This document shows positions 33,739 to 40,862 of a stretch of 64,000 bases of DNA, one piece after another. The stretch comes from Sulfitobacter albidus (lineage in GTDB: Bacteria > Pseudomonadota > Alphaproteobacteria > Rhodobacterales > Rhodobacteraceae): positions 1,794,501 to 1,858,500 of the forward strand of contig NZ_CP073581.1 of the NCBI RefSeq assembly GCF_018200035.1, given 5' to 3'. The notes below the pieces were generated by a model that saw only the letters and a program-made list of their open reading frames with translations, was not told the origin of the DNA and did no database searches. Position numbers and translations under genes: made by a program. Every line of letters begins with the position of its first letter. Position 1 is the stretch's first letter.

Positions 33739-34718
33739 GTGCGATCTCCCTTGAGAACCGGCATGCCGATGGATTTTGCGTCGATCTCGCCCGCGGGCGC
33801 ATCCGTGCGCGTGGCCACCCGCAGCTTGGCCGAGCGGGACCGTGGATTGACCGCCAGCTCGTCCGTGTCCGGCCCGATGGCCTTGCGTTTGTCGAGGGTG
33901 AATTGCGGCGGCGCGACGTCGGGTTGCGGGGCAAATCGGTTGGCATTGCCCCCCGCCCCCGCCCGCGCAGTCAGGAACCGTTTGACCATCCGGTCCTCGA
34001 CCGAATGAAACGTCACCACCGCCAGCTGCCCGCCGGGCGCCAGCGCCCGCTCTGCCGCCATGAGGCCCGCAAAAAGCTCGCCGTATTCGTCGTTCACGGC
34101 GATGCGCAGCGCCTGAAAGGTACGTGTGGCCGGATGGCTCTGCCCCGGTTTGGCGCGCGGCAAACAGCCCTCGACCAGCTTGGCCAGCTCCAGCGTGCGG
34201 GTGATCGGCGCCTCGGCGCGCGCGCGCACGATGGCCTTGGCGATACGGCGGCTCGCGCGTTCCTCCCCGTAAAGATAAATGATGTCGGCCAGCGCCGCCT
34301 CGTCGAGATCGTTGACCAGATCGGCCGCCGACGGCCCCTCCTGGCTCATCCGCATGTCGAGCGGCCCGTCGCGCATGAAGGAAAACCCGCGCTCCGCCAG
34401 ATCCAGCTGCATCGACGACACGCCAAGGTCCAACACCACCCCGTCGAGATCCTGCGCGTAGTCATCCATGCGCGAAAATACCCCGCGCTGCGGAATGATG
34501 CGGCCTGCGTAGTCGTCCAGCCACGCCTGCGCCATCTCGAACGCTAGCGGATCGCGGTCAACGGCGGTCACCCGTTCCGCACCCGCCTCGATCAGCCCAC
34601 GGGTATAGCCCCCCGCGCCGAATGTGCCATCCAGCCAGTGCCCGCGCACGGGGGCGACGGCCTCCAGCAAGGGGCGTAGAAGAACGGGAATGTGGGGGTC
34701 GGATCCGGTGGCAGCCAT
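33735..34718 (-). CDS. rsmH: 16S rRNA m4C1402 methyltransferase RsmH (MraW)
   Basis: This SAM-dependent enzyme methylates N4 of C1402 in 16S rRNA. The 327-residue protein has the N-terminal [13 protein letters not shown], the SAM loop [23 protein letters not shown] and the C-terminal [16 protein letters not shown] motif, all family hallmarks. It follows mraZ by six bases and overlaps ftsL. Confidence 0.96.
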   Translation of the reverse strand: MAATGSDPHIPVLLRPLLEAVAPVRGHWLDGTFGAGGYTRGLIEAGAERVTAVDRDPLAFEMAQAWLDDYAGRIIPQRGVFSRMDDYAQDLDGVVLDLGVSSMQLDLAERGFSFMRDGPLDMRMSQEGPSAADLVNDLDEAALADIIYLYGEERASRRIAKAIVRARAEAPITRTLELAKLVEGCLPRAKPGQSHPATRTFQALRIAVNDEYGELFAGLMAAERALAPGGQLAVVTFHSVEDRMVKRFLTARAGAGGNANRFAPQPDVAPPQFTLDKRKAIGPDTDELAVNPRSRSAKLRVATRTDAPAGEIDAKSIGMPVLKGDRT

Positions 34719-34724
34719 ATCCGT

Positions 34725-35228
34725 TTACCGCCCCGGCTGACTGTCGAGGAAGGCGAGCGGGTCAAAATCGTCGGGCAACTCGTCGAGCCACTCCTCCTCG
34801 CGCGCCTTCTCCTCGGTCTCGTAGGTCTCGGGCTTCCAGATCTGGAACGTGTCACCGGCAGCTATGAAAAACGCCTCGCCCGACAGGTCGATCTTCTGGC
34901 GCAGCTTGGCGGGCAGCACCAGCCGGCCGGTTTCATCGACAGTCGTGGGAAACGACTGGCCATGAAACAGGCGTTGCAGCATCTTGCGCTCCATCGAGCC
35001 GCGCGGCAGCGCGTCGATCTTGTCATCGACCTCGTCGATCGCGGCCATGGTATAGCATTCAAGGTAGTTGCGGCGGTGATCGCCGTAGACAATCACCAAC
35101 TCGGGCGTGCCGCCGTTTTGATAGTTCGGGTCATTGGCTTCCAGCACACGCCGAAAAGAGGCCGGGATAGACACCCGCCCCTTCGTATCGACCTTGTGCT
35201 GGCTTTCGCCTCTGAACCTGCGGCTCAC
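34725..35228 (-). CDS. mraZ: Transcriptional regulator MraZ
   Basis: MraZ is the DNA-binding autoregulator of the dcw cluster. The 167-residue protein has two AbrB/SpoVT-like repeats marked by DTKGRVSIPASFR (14-26) and DETGRLVLPAKLR (98-110). Translation most likely starts at the GTG at 35228, just before SRRFRGES. A GGGA ribosome binding site lies a few bases upstream, and homologues start here; the open frame to 35300 crosses the leader terminator. Putative MraZ operator repeats lie 440-640 bp upstream. Confidence 0.94.
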   Translation of the reverse strand: MSRRFRGESQHKVDTKGRVSIPASFRRVLEANDPNYQNGGTPELVIVYGDHRRNYLECYTMAAIDEVDDKIDALPRGSMERKMLQRLFHGQSFPTTVDETGRLVLPAKLRQKIDLSGEAFFIAAGDTFQIWKPETYETEEKAREEEWLDELPDDFDPLAFLDSQPGR

Positions 35229-35274
35229 GTATCTGTCCCTTTTCTCACCCGCCCTGTGCCGGGCGTTGGATGTG

Positions 35275-35313
35275 AAAACGGCGGGTTGATCTGCTGCCAC
35301 TGATCAACCCGCC
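35275..35313 (-). terminator. Terminator within the mraZ leader
   Basis: On the minus strand a perfect 12-bp stem GGCGGGTTGATC/GATCAACCCGCC (35302-35313 and 35280-35291) with a 10-nt loop is followed by G then TTTT (35275-35278). It sits only about 47 bp before the mraZ start, so it can end leader transcripts before the gene. A second small hairpin CCCGC-TTGA-GCGGG lies at 35320-35333. Confidence 0.85.
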
Positions 35314-35660
35314 GCTTAGCCCGCTTGAGCGGGAAGTCCGACTGCGCGCGCCACCTGGGGGATGTCTGCTCGCCCGCGCGCCGGATCTCGTTGTCTGATG
35401 AAATCGAGGTGCCTGTATGAAACCTGCTAGAGTTTATTGTTGCGTGGGGTCGTTTGGTGCCCCGTTGTCCCGTTCTCATCCGATGCACTAGGGATGCCAT
35501 GGGAATTTGTGGGCGTCTACAATTTTTTTCAATTCTCTTGGGAGAACATGGGCCAAAGCGCAGCCCAAAGACCCTTTATCGACAAATCAGCAACAATCAA
35601 GAATCAGCAAATAGTGGCTTAAAAGGAATTGAAAACGACATCTTGTGCCTAAACCGCGCG
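35275..35660 (-). ncRNA. Candidate UpsM-like small RNA from the mraZ 5' leader
   Basis: Between the inner MraZ boxes (35671-35685) and the leader terminator lies a non-coding, locally AT-rich stretch on the mraZ strand. In Rhodobacter sphaeroides the dcw cluster is preceded by a long leader that yields the abundant sRNA UpsM by termination and RNase E processing. The layout here (long leader, strong terminator just before mraZ) is the same. The 5' end is not determined; no convincing -35/-10 pair was found, so the upper boundary is a guess. Confidence 0.5.
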
Positions 35661-35661
35661 C

Positions 35662-35685
35662 CACGATATTTCCCACGATTTCCCA
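35662..35685 (-). promoter_or_regulatory. Inner MraZ-box cluster
   Basis: On the minus strand TGGGA occurs at 35685-35681 and 35675-35671, ten bases apart (TGGGAAATCGTGGGAAATAT), followed by a degenerate GTGG. MraZ is known to bind repeats of TGGGN separated by short spacers at the mraZ promoter. This cluster lies about 440 bp from the mraZ start. Confidence 0.65.
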
Positions 35686-35820
35686 GAAAATCTACGCTGA
35701 TAAAATCATCACACACGATATTCCTACTTTGTTCTCACCGCCACGGCAGAAAGACCCCCGAATCCCGCCCGCACACCTCCGGAAACAGCGCGCGCGCTCT
35801 GCATGATTCCTCCCACCGCC

Positions 35821-35861
35821 CCCTTTCCCACGCTTGTCCCACGAATTCCCACCCCGCCTGC
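35821..35861 (-). promoter_or_regulatory. Outer MraZ-box cluster (four TGGGA repeats)
   Basis: Four copies of GTGGGA read on the minus strand, with their TGGGA cores at 35861-35857, 35851-35847, 35840-35836 and 35825-35821. Spacing is 10, 11 and 15 bases, close to one DNA turn. This is the arrangement expected for an MraZ operator. It lies about 600 bp upstream of mraZ and about 100 bp upstream of the divergent membrane-protein gene at 35965, which it could also control. Confidence 0.75.
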
Positions 35862-35964
35862 GCCGGGGCAGAACAGCCACAGTCCTGCGCGCTCCCGGCG
35901 CAATCTCCTTGAACGTCACTGGGTTTCTCGACAAAACTGGCGCACTGGCTGAAAGGTCGAGATA

Positions 35965-36735
35965 TTGTCCAGCGCACTCAAACTGATCAGACATGCCCTC
36001 GGATTGCTCACGCAGCATCCGTTGCAGACGGTGCGGGTCGTGGCGCCCGGCCTCTTGCTGATGGTGGGCGTCGCGATCCTCGCGCTTGTCTTCGCGCCGG
36101 GGCTGCTGACACTGGACGCCGACAATCCCGACGTCAGCGCCCTGCCCGGCGGCGCGCTGGTGCTGATCGCGGCTTTTGTGCTGAGCTATGCGCTGATGGC
36201 CGTGCTTTGGCACCGCCATACCCTCCGCGCCAACCGCGCCCCCAAACCGATGAGCACGATGCTGATCGCGGGGTATCTGTGGCGCGTCAGCCTGCTGGCG
36301 GTGGTACAACTGCTCACCAGTCTCGCGCTGGTGCTGCCGCTCTCGGTCGCGGCGGCGAGCAATGCGGGCGGGGCCGCACCGCCGACGCTCCCCTCGATCC
36401 TGATCACGACCTTCGTGCTGCAACTCGTGGTGCTCTGGGTCTCGCTGCGGCTCAGCCTGATCCTGCCGGCCGCAGCGCTCGGCTACCCGATCCGCATGGT
36501 GCAAAGCTGGTATCTGACAGCGCGGCTGACCCGCACGCTCTGGGGCGTTTCGGCGGTGCTGGCGCTGATAAATACGCTGGCCACGGCAAGCCTCAACAGC
36601 TTTTGGGCGCCCACGGCCGGGCGCACGCTGGTTGTCGGGCTGCCGATCTACATCCTCGAAGGGCTGCTGATCTTCTCGATCCTCACCACCCTCTATGCAC
36701 AGCTGATCCAGAAAAAGCGGCTCGCCGGGCTTTAG
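35965..36735 (+). CDS. Multi-pass membrane protein, unknown function
   Basis: This 256-residue hydrophobic protein has about six predicted membrane helices (around 24-46, 67-88, 106-130, 146-170, 190-210 and 225-250) and a basic, aromatic loop HRHTLRANRAPKPM. No catalytic motif is visible and the family is not recognised. The only in-frame start giving the full N-terminus is a TTG at 35965 with an AAGG upstream; this is uncertain. It is divergent from mraZ and converges on mrp with a four-base overlap. Confidence 0.75.
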   Translation: MSSALKLIRHALGLLTQHPLQTVRVVAPGLLLMVGVAILALVFAPGLLTLDADNPDVSALPGGALVLIAAFVLSYALMAVLWHRHTLRANRAPKPMSTMLIAGYLWRVSLLAVVQLLTSLALVLPLSVAAASNAGGAAPPTLPSILITTFVLQLVVLWVSLRLSLILPAAALGYPIRMVQSWYLTARLTRTLWGVSAVLALINTLATASLNSFWAPTAGRTLVVGLPIYILEGLLIFSILTTLYAQLIQKKRLAGL

Positions 36736-37805
36736 GCCATCCCGCCCTTGATCAACCCTTCGGCCATGCGCGCATAGGCCTGCGCCATCGGCCCGTCCCC
36801 GGCGGCCACGGGTGTGCCGCCATCGCCCGCCAGCCGCGTTTCCAGATCGATCGGCAGATGCCCCAGCAGCGGCACGCCCATGCGCTCCGCCTCCGCCGCG
36901 ACGCCGCCCTGGCCAAAGATCTCGTGCTGGGCCCCGCAATCGGGGCAGACAAACATCGACATATTCTCGATCAGCCCCAGCACGGGTGTCTTGAGCGTGG
37001 CGAACATATCGAGCGCCTTGCGCGCATCGATCAGCGCCACGTCCTGCGGGGTCGAGACGACGATGGCGCCGGTCAGCTCCGATTTGGTGCACAGCGTCAG
37101 CTGCACGTCGCCGGTGCCGGGGGGCAGATCAACAAGCAGCACGTCCAGCTCGCCCCATTCCACCTGCCCCAGCATCTGTTGCAGCGCGCCCATCAGCATC
37201 GGCCCACGCCAGACAACGGCCTTGCCCTCTTCCATCATGAAACCGATCGACATCAGCGTGACGCCATGCGCCTTGAGCGGAATGATCGTCTTCCCGTCCG
37301 GGGAGCCGGGGCGCTTGTTGATCCCCATCATGCGCGGCTGGCTCGGCCCGTAGATGTCGGCATCCAGCAGACCGACCTTGCGCCCCTGCTTGGCCAAGGC
37401 GACGGCAAGGTTTGACGACACGGTGGATTTGCCCACGCCGCCCTTGCCCGACCCGATGGCGATGATGCGCTGCACCCCGCTGGGTTTGGTCGGGCCCGCC
37501 TGCGGCTTGGGGTGCCCGCCAATCTTCAGCGACGGCGGGGCGGCGGGTTTGGCCGCAGGGCCGTGCGCCGTCAGCGCCACATGCGCCTTTGCCACGCCGG
37601 GCAGCTCGGTGACGATACGCTCGGCGGCATCGCGGATCGCGCCCATTTGCGCGGCGACCTCCGCCGACGGCGCCTCGATCACGAACCGCACCACATCGCC
37701 CTCGACGGTGATCGCGCTGACCATGTCATGATCGATCAGGCTGCGCCCGTCTGGCAGCGCAATGCGTGACAAGGCGTCTGTGATATCGGATTTGCTCGGC
37801 GGCAT
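36732..37805 (-). CDS. mrp: Mrp/ApbC family iron-sulfur cluster carrier ATPase
   Basis: This 357-residue cytosolic P-loop protein carries or transfers Fe-S clusters. It has an N-terminal MIP18-like domain (1-80), a Pro/Ala linker, the deviant Walker A GSGKGGVGKST (118-128), and switch motifs DADIYGPSQP and DLPPGTGD. The CPDC cysteine pair that binds a bridging cluster in the dimer lies near residue 280. Length and motifs are normal. It is apparently monocistronic. Confidence 0.94.
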   Translation of the reverse strand: MPPSKSDITDALSRIALPDGRSLIDHDMVSAITVEGDVVRFVIEAPSAEVAAQMGAIRDAAERIVTELPGVAKAHVALTAHGPAAKPAAPPSLKIGGHPKPQAGPTKPSGVQRIIAIGSGKGGVGKSTVSSNLAVALAKQGRKVGLLDADIYGPSQPRMMGINKRPGSPDGKTIIPLKAHGVTLMSIGFMMEEGKAVVWRGPMLMGALQQMLGQVEWGELDVLLVDLPPGTGDVQLTLCTKSELTGAIVVSTPQDVALIDARKALDMFATLKTPVLGLIENMSMFVCPDCGAQHEIFGQGGVAAEAERMGVPLLGHLPIDLETRLAGDGGTPVAAGDGPMAQAYARMAEGLIKGGMA

Positions 37806-37959
37806 AGAAGTCTCCTGTCTGTTATGCCTTCACATCGCAGATTAACCGCGATGCGCAAGCCCGTGCGCCAAAATGCCCGGTCGGAAATAGGTCTCCGCGA
37901 CGACAGGTCAACAATACAACCCATGCGTTTGCTGCATGGCAGCATTGCAGACAAATTGA

Positions 37960-37989
37960 TTGTGCGCCCGCAGAAACATTGGCTATAGT
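37960..37989 (+). promoter_or_regulatory. Candidate promoter of the first CCUCCUCCC small RNA
   Basis: TTGTGC (37960-37965) and TATAGT (37984-37989) are separated by 18 bases. They sit directly before the hairpin-rich, non-coding stretch that ends in a terminator at 38117. It looks like a housekeeping-type promoter. In R. sphaeroides related sRNAs use heat-shock-type sigma factors, so the sigma factor here is open. Confidence 0.45.
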
Positions 37990-37995
37990 CTGTGT

Positions 37996-38117
37996 ATGGA
38001 AACGATCCTCCCGAGAGTTTTCTTAAAATAGTCAGAACCCCTCACCTCCTCCCGAGGGCGACTGAACGCTAGGGCGACAACATCTTCCTCCTCCCTGATG
38101 TTGTCGCCCATTTTTTT
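37996..38117 (+). ncRNA. CCUCCUCCC-loop small RNA (cuckoo RNA type), upstream unit
   Basis: Two hairpins each present the exact loop motif CCTCCTCCC. The first has stem CCCTC/GAGGG (38039-38043, 38054-38058) with the motif at 38045-38053. The second has a perfect 13-bp stem GGGCGACAACATC/GATGTTGTCGCCC (38072-38084, 38097-38109), with the motif at 38087-38095, followed by ATTTTTTT. The latter is also the terminator. Anti-Shine-Dalgarno CCUCCUCCC loops define the CcsR/cuckoo RNAs of Rhodobacter and relatives, found beside DUF1127 genes as here. No protein is encoded. The 5' end is inferred from the promoter-like sequence. Confidence 0.8.
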
Positions 38118-38298
38118 ACTCCACCCCCTTTCACCCCGGCACGCACCGAAAAATAAGTGACGTAAAGTCATGTAGTTATGCCATCCTCCCCTATGCAATC
38201 GGCGCATACCGGGGTTGTGCATTCGCAGGTTGTGGGCGCCCCCCGAACCCCTATTTCTAGTCCCAAGAGACAGACACACCGATCGAAAGAGAGAGCAA

Positions 38299-38514
38299 AT
38301 GACCTACTACACTGACACCGCCGTTCGCACCGCCGCCCCTAGCCGCATCGCAGCATTCTGGGACGCCATCACACTGAAACTGCGCCAGCGCCGCGCCTAC
38401 CGCCGCACCTTTAACGAGCTGTCGATGATGACAGCCCGCGATCTGGCCGATCTGGGCATGAGCCGCGCGGACTTCCGCCGCATCGCCCGCGAAGCGGCAG
38501 AAATGACAACCTAA
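38299..38514 (+). CDS. DUF1127 small protein (CcaF1-like)
   Basis: This 71-residue basic protein has the C-terminal DUF1127 helix-turn region (RTFNELSMMTARDLADLGMSRADFRRIAREAA). In R. sphaeroides a DUF1127 protein encoded just upstream of the CcsR1-4 sRNAs (CcaF1) binds RNA and affects their maturation. The arrangement here, with four CUUCCUCCC-type hairpins directly downstream, is the same. The ATG at 38299 follows a purine-rich GAGAG sequence. Likely co-transcribed with the downstream RNA array; stress induction is inferred from the relatives. Confidence 0.9.
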   Translation: MTYYTDTAVRTAAPSRIAAFWDAITLKLRQRRAYRRTFNELSMMTARDLADLGMSRADFRRIAREAAEMTT

Positions 38515-38522
38515 TTCGAGAT

Positions 38523-38697
38523 ACTGACGGGCCTTTCCCTCCCGATGGGTCCGTCAGTCACGGTGCAGGCCGCGTCCCGCCTCCCCGGAGACCCCTGCGC
38601 CGCATGGATGCCCATCCCCCTCTTCCTCCCGATGTGGGGGATGGCGCAGCCAGATAGAACGGCGGTCCCTTCCTCCCAAGGGGCCGCCGTTTCGTTA
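38523..38697 (+). ncRNA. Four-hairpin CcsR-like small RNA array downstream of DUF1127
   Basis: Four successive stem-loops follow the DUF1127 stop. The first is an 11-bp stem 38523-38533/38548-38558 with loop containing TTCCCTCCC. The second is a 9-bp stem 38561-38569/38594-38602 with CGCCTCCCC in a large loop. The third is a 9-bp stem 38612-38620/38636-38644 with CTTCCTCCC. The fourth is a 12-bp stem 38658-38669/38680-38691 with TTCCTCCC and a T-rich tail that serves as terminator. C-rich anti-Shine-Dalgarno loops repeated four times match the CcsR1-4 organisation. Confidence 0.8.
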
Positions 38698-38895
38698 TTC
38701 CGCCTCCAGCAGATCGCCGGGTTGGCATTCCAGCACCTCGCAGATCCGCGCAAGCGTCTCGAACCGCACGCCCTTGACCTTGCCGGATTTCAACAGGCTG
38801 ATGTTCTGTTCGGTGATGCCCACGGCCTCCGCCAGATCCCTTGATTTCATCTTGCGCTGCGCCAGCATCACGTCGAGCCTGACCACGATCTGCAT
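38695..38895 (-). CDS. XRE-family small transcriptional regulator
   Basis: This 66-residue helix-turn-helix protein is of the YozG-like Cro/C1 type (MKSRDLAEAVGITEQNISLLKSGKVKGVRFETLARICEVL, ending CQPGDLLE). Such proteins commonly pair with DUF2975 membrane proteins. Its ATG overlaps the DUF2975 stop (TGATG). The 3' end abuts the terminator of the DUF1127 sRNA array on the opposite strand, so the two transcripts converge. Confidence 0.9.
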   Translation of the reverse strand: MQIVVRLDVMLAQRKMKSRDLAEAVGITEQNISLLKSGKVKGVRFETLARICEVLECQPGDLLEAE

Positions 38896-39425
38896 CAGAC
38901 GAATTCCTCGTTCTCGCGGGCGATGCGGATCGCGTGCTGCATCACCAGCCCGAAAAAGAGGAACGCCAACCCGCTGAACCCCAGCGCAAGCTTGTCCACA
39001 TCCATCCAAAGGCGCAGGGGCAAGGGGCCGTCGGCGTTGTGCCACGACCGGATCATCGGGCTCAGCGACCCGGCGACCAGCATCAGCACCGCCGACGCGA
39101 TCGTCCCCCACCCCATCCATTGCAGCCGCCGCGCGATGCGTTCGTCAAAGACGATGCCCCGCCACAACAGCGTCAGCACCGAAAACGCGGCCAGATAGGC
39201 CAGCCATCCGATCAGGATCGGCAGCATCCAGACGACAAAAAAGGCGATCCGGGTGCCCATGGCGATCTGCGCGGTCGGATCCACCCAAGCATCGTCGCGT
39301 GTCCATGCAAAGGGATCGAGGAACGAGAGCTCCAGTAGCCACCCGAACTCCCGGATCGGGTAGTAGATCAGCATCGGCACCAAAACCACCATACCAACCA
39401 GCGACATGCGTTTGATCGCGCCCAT
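38895..39425 (-). CDS. DUF2975 family membrane protein
   Basis: This 176-residue protein has about four predicted membrane helices (LVGMVVLVPMLIYYP, IAFFVVWMLPILIGWLAYLA, GTIASAVLMLVAGSL, LGFSGLAFLFFGLVMQHAI) and ends in ARENEEFV, a typical DUF2975 C-terminus. The ATG at 39425 is preferred because AAGGG lies nine bases upstream; an ATG nine bases earlier has it too close. It forms a TGATG-coupled operon with the XRE regulator, which probably regulates it. The function of the pair is unknown. Confidence 0.85.
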   Translation of the reverse strand: MGAIKRMSLVGMVVLVPMLIYYPIREFGWLLELSFLDPFAWTRDDAWVDPTAQIAMGTRIAFFVVWMLPILIGWLAYLAAFSVLTLLWRGIVFDERIARRLQWMGWGTIASAVLMLVAGSLSPMIRSWHNADGPLPLRLWMDVDKLALGFSGLAFLFFGLVMQHAIRIARENEEFV

Positions 39426-39530
39426 GTGATTCATCCCTTCGGAATACAAATTTACTGTTCTACGATAAATTTTTCTTGCGCCAAGTCAATCTCGGTGGCT
39501 AACTAAAGACACCCTCGAAAGGATATCACC

Positions 39531-40172
39531 ATGCGTTCCCTGCTCCTCTCCTCGCTTCTTGCCTGTTTGATCGCGCCGCTTCCCGTACTGGCCCAACCCA
39601 CCGATTTTGGTCAGGGCACGCAGGTCGGGCGCGTTGAGGGTATCGGCCCGCTTACCCCGGAAATGGCCCGCGTCTACCGCAGCTTTCGCCGCGAGGCTCG
39701 GTATTTTGCGGCCATGGCCGTCAACATGGATTCCGGCGTCGCGTTTTGGATTCAGAACTTCCACGATGCAGGGCGCGCCCGCGCGGGGGCGCTTGAGGGA
39801 TGTGATGTTATCTCCCTGCGCAAACCGGGCTGCGCGATCTACGCCGTCGCCATGCCCGAAAGCCTGCCCATCGCCCAATCACGTGCCACGGGCCTCAGCG
39901 AAGAGGCCGCCGACGCGCTGGCAACCGTCTACACCGAACGCCGCATCCCCGGCACCTATGCCGCCTTCGCGATCTCAGGCATCAGCCACTTCGGCTACGC
40001 CGACGCCGAGCTGACGGAGGCCGACGCCCGCGACACCGCCATCGCCTATTGCAACCGTGGCCTCGCCGCCGACATGGCCGAACTTGGCCCCGACGGGCGG
40101 CGGTTTGCCCGCGCGCGCGGCTGGGATAAATGCCGCGTCATCGACGTGCAATTCACCCCGCCCGCGAACTGA
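39531..40172 (+). CDS. Secreted protein, paralogue of the next gene
   Basis: This 213-residue protein has a clear signal peptide (MRSLLLSSLLACLIAPLPVLA). The mature part has several cysteines and a module AAFAISGISHFGYAD followed by TAIAYC. That pattern of small residues, aromatic-Gly and a downstream AxxYC resembles DUF4189-like secreted domains. The neighbouring protein at 40236 contains the equivalent AFAVSGNHAFGWAT...ALTYC, so the two are probably paralogues. Possible periplasmic disulfide-stabilised protein; function unknown. Confidence 0.75.
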   Translation: MRSLLLSSLLACLIAPLPVLAQPTDFGQGTQVGRVEGIGPLTPEMARVYRSFRREARYFAAMAVNMDSGVAFWIQNFHDAGRARAGALEGCDVISLRKPGCAIYAVAMPESLPIAQSRATGLSEEAADALATVYTERRIPGTYAAFAISGISHFGYADAELTEADARDTAIAYCNRGLAADMAELGPDGRRFARARGWDKCRVIDVQFTPPAN

Positions 40173-40235
40173 CACGCGGGCGGCGCAAAATTGCCACCGG
40201 CGTCGGGCTACCTGTGGGGAAACAGGAGCCCGACC

Positions 40236-40862
40236 ATGCGCTTTCCCGCCCTTGCGACACTCGCCCTGCTTGGCCTTGCCAGCACCGCCCTTGCCGATCC
40301 CACGGTTTACGGCACCGGGTCCGAGCCGTTTTATTTCGACACCTCCGGCGCCACGCCCGACCAGCGCGACGCGATCGAACGCAACAGCACGCAGAAATAC
40401 TTTGGCGCGGTCTACATCGAACCGGGCGGCACCGCCTGGGGGTCCTACACCGGCGCCAACACCCTGTACGATGCCGCCGCCCTCGCGCGGATGATCTGCC
40501 TCAGCCACGCGCAAAGCGATACCTGCGTGCCCGCCCTCTTCGTCGCGCCCCCCGAATTGGGCACAGGCTCCCCGCCCCGCGACAGCCTGGGGCACGGCGC
40601 GGCACAGAAATACCGCACATATCAGGGGCGCAACGACGGCTGGCGCGCGTTTGCCGTATCGGGCAATCACGCGTTTGGCTGGGCCACACGCAAGGAAACG
40701 GCCGCGCAGGCCGTCGAATCCGCCCTGACCTATTGCCACCAAAGCAGTCTGAAATCCCTGCTCGACCTGCCGCAACGGGTGCGCGAGGAGGCGCGCCTGT
40801 CAGGTCACTACGATTGCCGCATCGCGGATCTGGATCCGCCAGCCGCCCTCGATCCGTCCTAG
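40236..40862 (+). CDS. Secreted protein, paralogue of the preceding gene
   Basis: This 208-residue protein has a signal peptide (MRFPALATLALLGLASTALA). Two DUF4189-like modules are visible: FGAVYIEPGGTAWGSYTGA with a later CLSHAQSDTC, and AFAVSGNHAFGWATRKE with ALTYC. An AGGAG ribosome binding site precedes the ATG at 40236. It follows its paralogue after 63 bp in the same direction and ends four bases inside the convergent helicase gene. Function unknown. Confidence 0.75.
   Translation: MRFPALATLALLGLASTALADPTVYGTGSEPFYFDTSGATPDQRDAIERNSTQKYFGAVYIEPGGTAWGSYTGANTLYDAAALARMICLSHAQSDTCVPALFVAPPELGTGSPPRDSLGHGAAQKYRTYQGRNDGWRAFAVSGNHAFGWATRKETAAQAVESALTYCHQSSLKSLLDLPQRVREEARLSGHYDCRIADLDPPAALDPS

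Noticed and set aside
37983..38279. 98-codon minus-strand frame over the small-RNA region
   Set aside because: It is antisense to two structured hairpins and a terminator, has no homologue-like features and no ribosome binding site.
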